Source: Pseudomonas fluorescens (GTDB lineage: Bacteria; Pseudomonadota; Gammaproteobacteria; Pseudomonadales; Pseudomonadaceae). From it: 64,000 nucleotides of DNA. The notes below the pieces were generated by a model, which was given only the letters and a program-made list of their open reading frames with translations, made no database searches and was not told the DNA's origin. The stretch's first letter is position 1. The number at the start of each line of letters is the position of its first letter. The position numbers and the translations under genes were made by a program. Where the stretch lies: positions 100,751 through 164,750 of the forward strand of contig NZ_KZ477993.1 of the NCBI RefSeq assembly GCF_002837185.1, given 5' to 3'. Below are positions 48,101 to 56,593 of the stretch, piece by piece.

Positions 48101-48118
48101 AGTTGAAGGTTTAGAACT

Positions 48119-49399
48119 ATGGTGAAAAATAGTGTTGAAGCAAGCTTGCCTCATACAGCGGTTGCGACTTGGGGTGGATATATATATCAAGGAAAAATTG
48201 CGCTGTATCACTGCCTTAGTTTGATGTTGGAAAATGCGGTTGATAGTAAAAAATTCGCATTGCAACTTGATAGTATCGATGATTTTGCCATCTTATTAGA
48301 TGGTGTATGTCAGTCCATGCATCAAGTTAAAGCGTATAAAAGCGATGACTTTTCCGCTTATTCTGAGGCGATAACCGAACAAGTCGAAAAGTCAAAGGCA
48401 TATCCTGGGTGCAAGGTCTTATTTCATGTTTCCAAGGACATTATCCTCCCTGCTGATTTCAGTAGTGTTTACTCGCCTGCAGTTTTTTATAGTTACAAGA
48501 AAATTGCACAAGCGGAAAGTTACTGTGCGCTATCAGAAGTTGACTCGCTACTGGAAAAGCTTATATGCGAGTTTTATAGTAAGTATGAGCCAGGCTCAAA
48601 GCATAAAACTGTATCGGATTATTTACAGTGGTCGAGAAATCTTCTAGAGGATATTATAGTAAGTAAGATAATCTCGATGCACGCTGAAATCCAGCTTACC
48701 AAAGGGGCGGTTCAGCGACAGATTGCAAATAGAGAGAAAATTAGTTTCTTGGATTTTTTCGATATTTTATCTGTCGAGTTAACTTCTGCCATACTTTGTG
48801 AGAGTTATTTCTTTTCGGTAATAATTAAAGACATTGGTAGTTACTATTCCGATTTTTGCGATGAGAGCGACTTGGTGCGTGAGGATTTAGATAAATTAGG
48901 AAGGTGCGTTGCTAGGATTAATAAATTTGATGTTGAAAAGCTAAAAGTGTTTATGCGCTCAATTTTACCTAGTAAAAAAGGACGGTTTAACTCCTTGGCG
49001 GAATACAAGGATGAGTCTGTAAACTCTGATGATCTCCAGTATGGATTGTTTAGAGTTTTCGATGATCTAATTGAGCCTGACTTCAATGATGGGACGCGGA
49101 ACGCAGGTTTTTTCTGGGAGTTTTCTGGGTGCAGTTATTACCCAACGGCAATTCACCAAGGAAAGAAGAGTGCCGGTGCTATTTGTAAAAAAATTGTCGA
49201 TAATGCCCTAAAGCATGATGTCGAATTTCTCTATGAAAGTGGAACATTGATAACTACTGATATAGATGCAGATTCTATATTTTCGGTCGCGAATGTTGGG
49301 CCGCGAGGTGGTGCACTTCATGATCATACTAAATTTAATAAGTTTAAAGATGTAGCGTTGGTGTCTATTGCTAATTTGCCAAGCGGGATTAAGAAATGA
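48119..49399 (+). CDS. ABC-3C system protein with nuclease-like N-terminus
   Basis: 426 residues; AAGG about 9 bases before ATG. The N-terminus reads WGGYIYQGKIALYHCL (18-33), then LDSIDDFAILLDG (50-62) and MHQVKAY (67-73). This G-Y-x-Y-Q ... D-D ... Q-V-K layout is the one I know from DUF4297/Cap4-type restriction-endonuclease-fold domains, with D54/D55 and Q69/K71 as candidate catalytic residues. The rest is mostly helical; the end (about 330-426, FFWEFSGCSYYPTAIHQGKK onward) fits the C-terminal domain shared by ABC-three-component system proteins. First gene of the coupled operon. Strongly AT-rich compared with the core. Function in phage defence is inferred from the family. Confidence 0.72.
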   Translation: MVKNSVEASLPHTAVATWGGYIYQGKIALYHCLSLMLENAVDSKKFALQLDSIDDFAILLDGVCQSMHQVKAYKSDDFSAYSEAITEQVEKSKAYPGCKVLFHVSKDIILPADFSSVYSPAVFYSYKKIAQAESYCALSEVDSLLEKLICEFYSKYEPGSKHKTVSDYLQWSRNLLEDIIVSKIISMHAEIQLTKGAVQRQIANREKISFLDFFDILSVELTSAILCESYFFSVIIKDIGSYYSDFCDESDLVREDLDKLGRCVARINKFDVEKLKVFMRSILPSKKGRFNSLAEYKDESVNSDDLQYGLFRVFDDLIEPDFNDGTRNAGFFWEFSGCSYYPTAIHQGKKSAGAICKKIVDNALKHDVEFLYESGTLITTDIDADSIFSVANVGPRGGALHDHTKFNKFKDVALVSIANLPSGIKK

Positions 49400-50091
49400 A
49401 GCAACTCTTAGCTGAATTATTCTCTAGACATAATTATTCAGAGACGTTGACTGAAGAGTTTAGCCTGTTCGCACCTGACGAGATTAGTAAGGAGGCATAC
49501 TGGCTGGTTGTAGAGTCCTCGCCGCGAACTGTAATTGAGAACCAGCATTCCTGGCTGACTAAATGCCGAGAGATATACCGAAACCCTGCGATCGAGAAAA
49601 ATACGAGCCTAGTTTGTATTTGGCCTGTCGAAAAAATCACCGATAAAATTATTTCTGAGGTACATGCTACGGAAGAAGATTTATTTTTTTTCAAGAAACA
49701 TGTGCTCTACCATACAGATGCCGAGATAGTTAGCCTAAATGAAAGGCTCGGAGAGGGGAATGTTGCAGATTTGATTTTAAACTCGGTGAACAACCCTGAT
49801 GTTTTTTCCAGTTATAAAAACTCTTTGGGCACTGAAAGCTGGGAGGAATTAATTTATAGGGTGGTCATAAAACTTGGATTTATAGATATCGGAGAAGGTG
49901 AAGCGGCTGATATAGAAGGGCTTTACATTCGACATCGCGAAAAAATTAGCAGCACAAAACAACCGGAACTCTTATCGTTTATTGAGTCCAGTGTGCTTGA
50001 TTTGAATGTTGATGGATTTGATAGCGCCGAGTCTCTATTGAAAAATTTGGTTGATAAAATAGCTGAGGCCGGCCATGAAGTTAAATATTAA
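49396..50091 (+). CDS. ABC-3C system middle component
   Basis: 231 residues, overlapping the first gene by ATGA and the third by 17 bases, so it is fully embedded in the operon. Segments such as EISKEAYWLVVESSPRTVIE and FFFKKHVLYHTDAEIVSL recall middle-component family 1, my best guess. No enzymatic motif is seen. In the known architecture it bridges the effector protein and the ATPase. Confidence 0.7.
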   Translation: MKQLLAELFSRHNYSETLTEEFSLFAPDEISKEAYWLVVESSPRTVIENQHSWLTKCREIYRNPAIEKNTSLVCIWPVEKITDKIISEVHATEEDLFFFKKHVLYHTDAEIVSLNERLGEGNVADLILNSVNNPDVFSSYKNSLGTESWEELIYRVVIKLGFIDIGEGEAADIEGLYIRHREKISSTKQPELLSFIESSVLDLNVDGFDSAESLLKNLVDKIAEAGHEVKY

Positions 50092-52417
50092 GAAACTTGT
50101 TCTGAAAAACTTCAAAGCATTTGTGGCTCATCAATTTGAGATTGGTAGTTGTAACTTGGCAATCTTGGATGGGCCTAATGGGTTTGGGAAAACCTCTTTT
50201 TTTGATGCTGTAGAGTTTCTTCTGACCGGCGATATTGGCCGCTACAATAACTTGGAAAACTCCGTAGTTGATAAACGCTCGATAGCCTTAGGAAGCCCAA
50301 TAGTCCATGACCAAGCGGTTCCAGGGGCTGAAATTTCAATTGTGGCGGAGATTGAAACCAGTCATGGACTATTTTATTTAAAAAGAAGCGCGAGTAAGGA
50401 TAAGCTGGATAAAGGGAAGGGGCTTGGATTAAAGCTGTTTAAGCTCTATGAGTTGACTAGTATAGATGGGGAGGGGCGGTTAGTTCAGGATGAAGAGTCT
50501 TTCTTAGGAGCAATACTTGGGGTCGGTTATCTACGAGATTTCAAGCTTTTTCATTACATCGAGCAAGAAGATAATACAGCTATTTTAAAGAGCAAAGCAT
50601 CGACTAAGCAGCAGAAAATTGACCACTTGTTTGATGTGGGGGATTACAGAGAAAAAATTAAAAAAATTGACAGCGCGAAAGAGTTGATCGCCAGCCTAAA
50701 GACAACTGCGAAAAGGGAAGACTTGAGTTCGCGAAAAACAGAGATTGAGCAGTTGCATCGATCTGTTAATGTCGGGAATGAAAACGTAAGCGAACCTTTT
50801 CAAAGATTAATCTCTGCTACTCATCAGCCATGGGATCATGAAGATATCGTAGTCAAGTCTTCAATTATAGCTACCTGGTTAGGCGATGAAGGGGCATTGA
50901 ATAGGCTTAGGAAATTTATAGAAGGAGTAGATAATTTTATTAACTCCAAATATAACTCTAAGATTGATAAGGTCCTGAAGCCAAAGCAGGAGGCGCTTGA
51001 GAGCCTACTAAGGTTTGGTGGTCGTCTGGATTCGATCGCAGTATATAAAAATGATGTCGCTCTTTATGATTTTGGTGTGGACTTTTTAAGTAAATTTGAA
51101 AGCGGGATTCCCTCGTCGTTAAAAGAAGATTTGAAGTTTGATTCTGAAGTGTTTGATAGTTTTGGTTTTGAGTTGAACTACAATGATTTTTCACAGGCTG
51201 TTGCTGAAATAAAATTGATTGTGGAGAACTCAAGCGCCGTCGAACTTGCTTACAATGAATTGAAGGCTGCTCGAGATCTATTTGTTTCCAAGTACTCCTC
51301 TGAACATATAAGTCATGATGATCCCAATTGTCCTGCATGTGGCTATGACTGGAAGTCGTACGACGAGTTACTGCGTCACATGGAATCCCAAAGATTAGTT
51401 CTAGAGACCCTTGTTGATGTTAATGGAGAAGCGCTGAAACGAAATATAGAACTGTTTGAAAGGAAAGTCTTAGGTCCTATTCGCAAAGCTATAGGCGAAC
51501 ACGCTGCTGTTCAGAAAGACTCTATAGATTATAAGAAAAAAATCACAGAGCTTCGAGAGGAGCAGGTTTCGTATTTGCGTAAGCTTGTGCGTGCATACCT
51601 ATCTTATGATATTGATGTAAGACCTTTTTACTGTATAAGCTTTGACTTGCAAGAATCTTTGGACGTTAACAGGCTTGGTGAGGCTGTTAGTGCTTTGTAT
51701 CGCGTTGTCGATCATGATTCTATTGATGAGGATTTTCAAGAGATTTTTGAGCAGGTTTTTCTGGAAGATGATAATGCAGCTTTAAGTCTTGAATTGGATT
51801 CGATTGATAGAAAAATTTCCTATGTGAAGGCAGCCTATACTAGAAGTATCTATGGCGATATCAAGGATAAGGAAAAATCCTATAGTGCGGCCGAAGATAT
51901 TTACAAGAAAGCCATTTATCTGGATAAGGCTCTAAGTAAGCTCAGGGATATTTATAATGAAAATTTGAACTCTTATGTAGCGTCAATTGCTAAAGGCATT
52001 GAAGTGCTATTTCATATATATTCAGGGCGGCTTTTGCAGAACTTTCAAAGTGGTCTTGGAATTTTTATTGAAACCGATGGTAAGAATCTATCATTTCGAG
52101 AAAACCCTAAAAAATTGCATGATGTAATATTCTCTATGAGTTCAGGGCAGCTTTCTTCCTTGGTGCTTTCATTTACGCTGGCTTTAAATAAGAGGTACGC
52201 AAGGAACGCTATTTTGTTGATTGATGATCCTGTCCAAACACTAGATGATATAAATGTTGCTGGGTTTGTTGATTTGTTAAGGGCGGAGTTTTCCGATAGG
52301 CAAATAATTCTTTCCACGCACGAAGATGAAATGTCGGCTTATATGCAATATAAATTCAAAAAGTATAATTTGGATGCTGAGGGCTTAGACTTTAAACAAG
52401 TCTTTGCGGTTAATTAA
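50075..52417 (+). CDS. Rad50/SbcC-like ABC ATPase of the ABC-3C system
   Basis: 780 residues. Walker A GPNGFGKTS at 33-41 after a typical N-terminal SMC/Rad50 strand (LVLKNFKAFVAHQFEIG). Long helical arms fill the centre, with a hook-like CPAC (C419, C422) in DPNCPACGYDW. ABC signature MSSGQLSS at 688-695, Walker B ILLIDDP at 713-719 with the D-loop VQTLDD, and H749 in the H-loop STHEDE. The arms are much shorter than in true Rad50. It should sense or move on DNA ends and license the effector. Starts inside the middle-component gene. Confidence 0.85.
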   Translation: MKLNIKKLVLKNFKAFVAHQFEIGSCNLAILDGPNGFGKTSFFDAVEFLLTGDIGRYNNLENSVVDKRSIALGSPIVHDQAVPGAEISIVAEIETSHGLFYLKRSASKDKLDKGKGLGLKLFKLYELTSIDGEGRLVQDEESFLGAILGVGYLRDFKLFHYIEQEDNTAILKSKASTKQQKIDHLFDVGDYREKIKKIDSAKELIASLKTTAKREDLSSRKTEIEQLHRSVNVGNENVSEPFQRLISATHQPWDHEDIVVKSSIIATWLGDEGALNRLRKFIEGVDNFINSKYNSKIDKVLKPKQEALESLLRFGGRLDSIAVYKNDVALYDFGVDFLSKFESGIPSSLKEDLKFDSEVFDSFGFELNYNDFSQAVAEIKLIVENSSAVELAYNELKAARDLFVSKYSSEHISHDDPNCPACGYDWKSYDELLRHMESQRLVLETLVDVNGEALKRNIELFERKVLGPIRKAIGEHAAVQKDSIDYKKKITELREEQVSYLRKLVRAYLSYDIDVRPFYCISFDLQESLDVNRLGEAVSALYRVVDHDSIDEDFQEIFEQVFLEDDNAALSLELDSIDRKISYVKAAYTRSIYGDIKDKEKSYSAAEDIYKKAIYLDKALSKLRDIYNENLNSYVASIAKGIEVLFHIYSGRLLQNFQSGLGIFIETDGKNLSFRENPKKLHDVIFSMSSGQLSSLVLSFTLALNKRYARNAILLIDDPVQTLDDINVAGFVDLLRAEFSDRQIILSTHEDEMSAYMQYKFKKYNLDAEGLDFKQVFAVN

Positions 52418-52456
52418 GGGCTCTGATTTTTTATGTGTGCCTGCTTCTGTTGTTAA

Positions 52457-52479
52457 AGAGACCATCTTGGATGGTCTCT
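52457..52479 (+). terminator. Hairpin after the ABC-3C operon
   Basis: Perfect ten-base stem AGAGACCATC / GATGGTCTCT with loop TTG, 40 bases after the ATPase stop. The T-run is weak, so termination may be partial. It also lies at the end of the oppositely directed recombinase genes. Confidence 0.7.
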
Positions 52480-52504
52480 GTATTATGTATTGATGGTGAG
52501 GTGC

Positions 52505-52804
52505 TCAATGTGGGTGGTTGGCTTTGCTGATGATTTGGAATTGCCAAGACTTTCCTAGACGAAGAGTGAGTAAGTTTACGGTCAATATATAGTAATAGCG
52601 CGTTGATTCTGCTCGCTGGTTCACGTGCTGATTTAAGAACCAGACGAGATGTTTTCGCTGCCAAGTCCACGGATTGTCTCGGTGCCAGCGCACAGCTATA
52701 GCTTCTTGGATGGCTTTTGCTTGGTGTAGGTGGCGCTGACGTGTCGTTTGCGATCCGCTCATGACTCCCGCGAGGAATACCTCCATATCGAATGGCTTGC
52801 TCAT
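52505..52804 (-). CDS. Small protein resembling a recombinase core-binding domain
   Basis: 99 residues, overlapping the recombinase stop by ATGA. The pattern WTWQRKHLVWFLNQHV ... STRYYYILTVNLLTLRLGKSW resembles the helical SAM-like DNA-binding domain at the start of tyrosine recombinases, but no catalytic domain follows. It may be a DNA-binding helper of the recombinase encoded upstream. The family is not recognised with certainty. Confidence 0.55.
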   Translation of the reverse strand: MSKPFDMEVFLAGVMSGSQTTRQRHLHQAKAIQEAIAVRWHRDNPWTWQRKHLVWFLNQHVNQRAESTRYYYILTVNLLTLRLGKSWQFQIISKANHPH

Positions 52805-53781
52805 GCTCGGCCACCGATATAAGCCGAAACTACGTCGATACGACCGTGCCCCAGCTCATAGCTGATTTGTGCGCGTGCCTCCTGATCGAGGTGTTGGTCG
52901 AGCTGGTAGCAACTACCTCCTTTGATTGGCGCAAGTTGGTTTGTAATCTGCTCATACCGTTCGCATGCGTAGGCCGCACGCAATTCGTGGAATCCCTTGA
53001 GGTTGTGCGCGTGAAGGATGTCCCGTGCAGGGCGGATGATTCGCTGTTGAAAGTCTAGGTAGCTTTCGTTCAGTGCAAGCAAGTTGTCGCTTCCGACGGG
53101 AGAGGCATGCTTGGCGTACGTGAGCGCTTCACGAATATGATTATCCACCCAGATCCAACGAGGCGCCGACGCACCCGAGCGGCCACCTTTGGTGCCATCT
53201 TGAATGTTGATCTTGCCGTATCGTTCGGCCTCCCTTTGCAGTCGAGGAAGATCAGCCAAAATGGCCTCTCGCAGGCGCATGCCGGTTGCTCGCGCCAACT
53301 GAGCGATGGCCGCGGCGCGCGGTTGCAGATGTTCAGAGAGGACGTCGACGATACGTTTTACGTGATCGCGGTCCTGGCCTTGCGGAGGCATGGTGCGGAC
53401 GCCGGTGCGCTGCATCCCAAGCACCTTGCTCGGACTTGCCACCCTTACATACTGATCACCACGAAGCGCTGCCATGGTTCTGTTGACGCTGGACAATCGG
53501 TTTTGCGCAGTCGCGATGGCAAGCTCACCATTTTCAACTTGCTGGCGTAGGTACCCGGCGTAGTCCAGCAAGGTCTGCCGATTGATCTTCCTCGCATCGT
53601 TGAATTCCGGCCCACCTTCGGACCGACACCAGCGCACAAACGCCCGCCACCGATCACTGTGCGCTTTGATCGTGCCGTAATGCCCGTCGCCAAATAGATC
53701 TTTCAGCGCCTGCGGCCCGGCATAACTCAGTTGTCGCCCATAGCCAAAATTGCGCCCATCCCGTCTACCGACCAATGCCAT
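52801..53781 (-). CDS. Tyrosine recombinase, integrase-domain protein
   Basis: 326 residues. The full catalytic set can be placed: R159 (TGMRLREA), K188, H255 and R258 (FHELRAAYA), H302 (ELGHGRID) and Y311 (SAYIGG). The first ~130 residues hold the core-binding domain. It differs from the P4-type enzyme at the tRNA and resembles the integrase-domain proteins often seen as accessory recombinases in Pseudomonas islands. It is translated together with the 99-residue protein. Confidence 0.85.
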   Translation of the reverse strand: MALVGRRDGRNFGYGRQLSYAGPQALKDLFGDGHYGTIKAHSDRWRAFVRWCRSEGGPEFNDARKINRQTLLDYAGYLRQQVENGELAIATAQNRLSSVNRTMAALRGDQYVRVASPSKVLGMQRTGVRTMPPQGQDRDHVKRIVDVLSEHLQPRAAAIAQLARATGMRLREAILADLPRLQREAERYGKINIQDGTKGGRSGASAPRWIWVDNHIREALTYAKHASPVGSDNLLALNESYLDFQQRIIRPARDILHAHNLKGFHELRAAYACERYEQITNQLAPIKGGSCYQLDQHLDQEARAQISYELGHGRIDVVSAYIGGRA

Positions 53782-54486
53782 GATCCAACTCCTCTCGAAG
53801 CCAAAACCCTTGAAGCTTTCCCCACGTCATCCCGCCACGGATGTTGAGTGTTATCAGGGATCAAGGCCCCTGCGACCTGTGAGGGTTGTCCACTAACGCA
53901 GGACTGGCGGCTCTTTACGACCGGGAGCTTGGGCATCTCATGATCTGGCCTCCTGAGCACTTCCGAGGAAGTGGGCGGGTGGAGGCTGCACTGGCTGACG
54001 AGACCGGTGCCGCGAGATCCTGAGTCAGGTGAAGGCAGTGAAGCGATGACCGGGGCGTGCCTGGCTGTCAGTCAGGTGCAGTCCATTCTGTAGGCTGCGG
54101 CACCATCATCTGCATCGCTGTTGCTGGTGACTTTCCGGTGTTTGTCACGCCGATTGTCACGAGGGGAAATGCCGCAATGCCTTGTACGAGTAGGGCTGCA
54201 GCAGTGGTAGGAGCGCCCGTCTCTTTCCGGGAGAAAGAGACGGGCGCAGGTTGGCACAAGGAAATGGCCAAGCGGATAGGTTGCTGCAGGGCAGCTATGA
54301 AAAGGGGATGAGTTGCCACAGTGGGCACACTGGTAAAAGTAGGCATCCATCACATCGCTGTGACCGTGCGAGCCGCCGGACGCTAATCGCACTTTGGGAG
54401 AACCACCACGGTGTGGCGTAGCCTCAAAGGTTCTGGCTACCTGGGTTGCTGTCAACGACAGCGCTTTGCCCGATCTTTTCTACGCC

Positions 54487-54576
54487 TGTGGATAATTCGG
54501 GTCAAGGCTCGAATTTTCGGGAGTGCTGCGGCTGTGGATGAAATTATCCACCGGTGGAAATCAGTGGTTTTCCACA
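54487..54576. other. Cluster of DnaA-box-like sites
   Basis: TGTGGATAA (perfect, 54487-54495), TGTGGATGA (54533-54541), TTATCCACC (54544-54552) and TTTTCCACA (54568-54576): four sites in 90 bases, one exact and three with a single change from TTATCCACA or its complement. It could be a replication or regulatory site of the excised island. Confidence 0.5.
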
Positions 54577-54608
54577 GACAGTTGCGTGGGCTTTAGATTT
54601 TTAAGTGA

Positions 54609-54653
54609 GGTCCATCCAAACAGGGCGGCTTTGCAGCCCTGTTTGGATGGACC
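54609..54653. repeat. Perfect 18-bp inverted repeat
   Basis: GGTCCATCCAAACAGGGC and its exact complement separated by nine bases, 42 bases beyond the integrase stop. No T-run follows, so it is not a simple terminator. Confidence 0.85.
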
Positions 54654-54694
54654 CGCGTGGACAAGCGGATCACTGAGATATGAAGACCGAGCGC

Positions 54695-56017
54695 TTACTC
54701 GGTTGCGCCACGTTTTGCTTTTAGGCGAGTGACGTTCGCCCCCGTCTGGTTCGCGAATTCGTGTGGAGTGACATGTTCCTGCCGGTTGGCCTCCAGATAC
54801 CGGCTCCACCAGTTCATGATCAGCCTGCGCTCCTCAATGAACTCGGCCTTGTGGATGTATGCGGCGCGGACGTTGTTGCGTTCCTTGTGACTCATCTGCC
54901 TTTCAATAGCGGTCTCGGACCACAGTCCTGATTCAATCAGTGCGCTACAGGCCATTGAGCGAAAGCCATGACCGCAGATTTCCGTTTTGGTGTCGTAGCC
55001 CATCTTTCTGAGTGCGCTATTCACCGTGTTTTCAGACATGGGTTTCCAGGGCTTGGCATCGCCTGCAAACACCAGGTCGAATTTGCCGGTGAGGGCGTGG
55101 ATCTGTTCAAGCAGGGCCACGGCTTGCGGCGATAAGGGTACAAGGTGGATGTCCCCGGCCATCTTCGTACCCCTTGTTGAAAAGGGAACGCCGTCCAGCG
55201 CGGGTCGAGTGTCCGGTATCTCCCAGGTGCCGCGCTTGAGGTCGAACTCGCTCCAGCGGGCGAAGCGCAGTTCGCTGGAGCGGACGAACACGTGCAGCGA
55301 GAGCATGACCGTCAGCCGGGTAAGTGCGCGACCTCTGTAGGTGTCGATACGCTCCTGCAATTCAGGCAGACGCGATAAGGGTAAAGCAGGGCGGTGAATC
55401 ACCCTCGGAGCTTTGATCAAACCTTCAAGGTCGGAGGCAGGGTTTGCCGCGATCTGTCGAGCACGCTTCGCCTCGCGCATGATGCTTTGCAGGTAGTTTT
55501 GTACCCTTAAAGCGACGTCAATCGTGCCGCGCTTCTGGATCGCTTCCAGAGGTTGCATCAGGTCGTGGGTGTCCAGATCGACAATGGAGCGAGCGCCGAT
55601 CAGCGGGAAGACATGGGTTTTGAGGCGGCTCAGGACCGTCTTGGCATGGCCCGGAGCCCATTTGGCAGACATCGCTTTGTGCCATTCCAGTGCAGCGCTT
55701 TCAAAGGTTCGGCCTTTGATTGCGGCCTGCGTCTTGGCTTGGTGTTTGGTCTCTATGGGGTCGATGCCTTTCGCCAGCATCCGCTTGACCTCCAGGCGCT
55801 TGTTACGTGCATCGGCGAGACAGACCACGGGATAGCTGCCGAACGAGGTCAGTCCTTCGCGTCCATCAGGTTTGACATACCTGAGACGCCAGCCTTTACG
55901 GCCATTGGGTTGGACTAGAAGGTAGAGGCCGTCGCCGTCGAAAAGCTTGTAAGCGCGGTCGGTGGGCTTGGCTGAGCGGCAAGCCGAATCGGAGAGTGGA
56001 GCAGTGGTGCGCGACAT
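54695..56017 (-). CDS. int: P4-type tyrosine integrase of the island
   Basis: 440 residues. N-terminal arm-binding DUF4102 domain (AYKLFDGDGLYLLVQPNGRKG, about 22-42), core-binding domain at ~100-190, catalytic domain with R236 (FVRSSELRFARW), K275, H340 and R343 (GHGFRSMA), H367 and Y377 (AAYIHK). It lies next to tRNA-Thr and reads away from it, as usual for island integrases. It should catalyse integration and excision between the 16-bp repeats. Confidence 0.95.
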   Translation of the reverse strand: MSRTTAPLSDSACRSAKPTDRAYKLFDGDGLYLLVQPNGRKGWRLRYVKPDGREGLTSFGSYPVVCLADARNKRLEVKRMLAKGIDPIETKHQAKTQAAIKGRTFESAALEWHKAMSAKWAPGHAKTVLSRLKTHVFPLIGARSIVDLDTHDLMQPLEAIQKRGTIDVALRVQNYLQSIMREAKRARQIAANPASDLEGLIKAPRVIHRPALPLSRLPELQERIDTYRGRALTRLTVMLSLHVFVRSSELRFARWSEFDLKRGTWEIPDTRPALDGVPFSTRGTKMAGDIHLVPLSPQAVALLEQIHALTGKFDLVFAGDAKPWKPMSENTVNSALRKMGYDTKTEICGHGFRSMACSALIESGLWSETAIERQMSHKERNNVRAAYIHKAEFIEERRLIMNWWSRYLEANRQEHVTPHEFANQTGANVTRLKAKRGATE

Positions 56018-56118
56018 AAGGGTACTCCCCCTTTATCGAATTACCTTACCCCTAACACTACCCCTAAAACGGTTGGAATCCACCAGTTTCTGACGGAAAC
56101 CGATGGAACGCCAAAACG

Positions 56119-56144
56119 AAAAAACCCGCCAGAAGGCGGGTTTT
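56119..56144 (-). terminator. Island-supplied terminator for tRNA-Thr
   Basis: On the minus strand AAAACCCGCC-TTCT-GGCGGGTTTTTT, about 45 bases after the tRNA. It replaces the stop signal displaced to 47384-47411. Confidence 0.8.
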
Positions 56145-56148
56145 CGGG

Positions 56149-56182
56149 GGTTCCAGAGATTTTGAAAGCCTTCTCTGGAACC
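56149..56182. repeat. 10-bp inverted repeat beside attR
   Basis: GGTTCCAGAG (56149-56158) and CTCTGGAACC (56173-56182), perfect, with a 14-base spacer, six bases from the tRNA end. A likely binding site for the integrase or an excision factor. Confidence 0.55.
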
Positions 56183-56187
56183 TTGTA

Positions 56188-56263
<76 letters not shown>

Positions 56264-56277
56264 ATGTTAGGGCGACG

Positions 56278-56305
56278 ATTATAGCGACTGAAAAGGTTCT
56301 GTAAA
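56278..56305 (-). promoter_or_regulatory. Promoter of tRNA-Thr
   Basis: On the minus strand TTTACA (56300-56305), spacer 16, TATAAT (56278-56283), followed by the tRNA after 14 bases. The remaining ~290 bases up to wssA show no gene. Confidence 0.82.
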
Positions 56306-56593
56306 CCCCTGAATTCTGACTATTTTTGCAAACCCTGTGGTTTTTTGCGATCGCCGGGTTTTTTCCACATGTTCACCGCTCGAAAGCCCGTACAGATAAC
56401 GCATCAAAGAAGGTCATAAAATTGACTACTTACCGTTCATCCAAAATTCGATCGCCAATAGCACCAAAATAATGACACTTGCCACCCTGTTGTTACAGAA
56501 TGCCCCATACAAGGGCGCCTAATAATAAGACCTGCGGTAAGTACCCGCGCTTGCCGAGCTTCACGTCTTAAGTTGCGTCGTGAGGAGCAAGCT

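Larger units (their letters stand above)
47444..48118. other. Left-end non-coding stretch of the island
   Basis: No convincing gene of usual size. It holds two perfect small inverted repeats, TTGAGGC-N7-GCCTCAA (47600-47620) and GTTTAG-GCG-CTAAAC (47726-47740), which could bind a recombinase or regulator. The promoter of the ABC-3C operon must lie towards its right end; I could not pick a clear one. Confidence 0.5.
53782..54694. other. Gene-poor stretch between the two recombinases
   Basis: About 900 bases without a gene I can support. Two minus-strand frames around 54068-54455 overlap each other; one includes FYQCAHCGNSSPFHSC, a possible zinc-ribbon start, but without a ribosome site or consistent end. 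The right part holds DnaA-box-like sites and a perfect 18-base inverted repeat, listed separately. Confidence 0.5.

Noticed and set aside
54057..54455. Overlapping frames on both strands in the island's gene-poor stretch
   Set aside because: Three frames overlap; none has a ribosome site or recognisable domain. The cysteine-rich start CAHCGNSSPFHSC is suggestive only.
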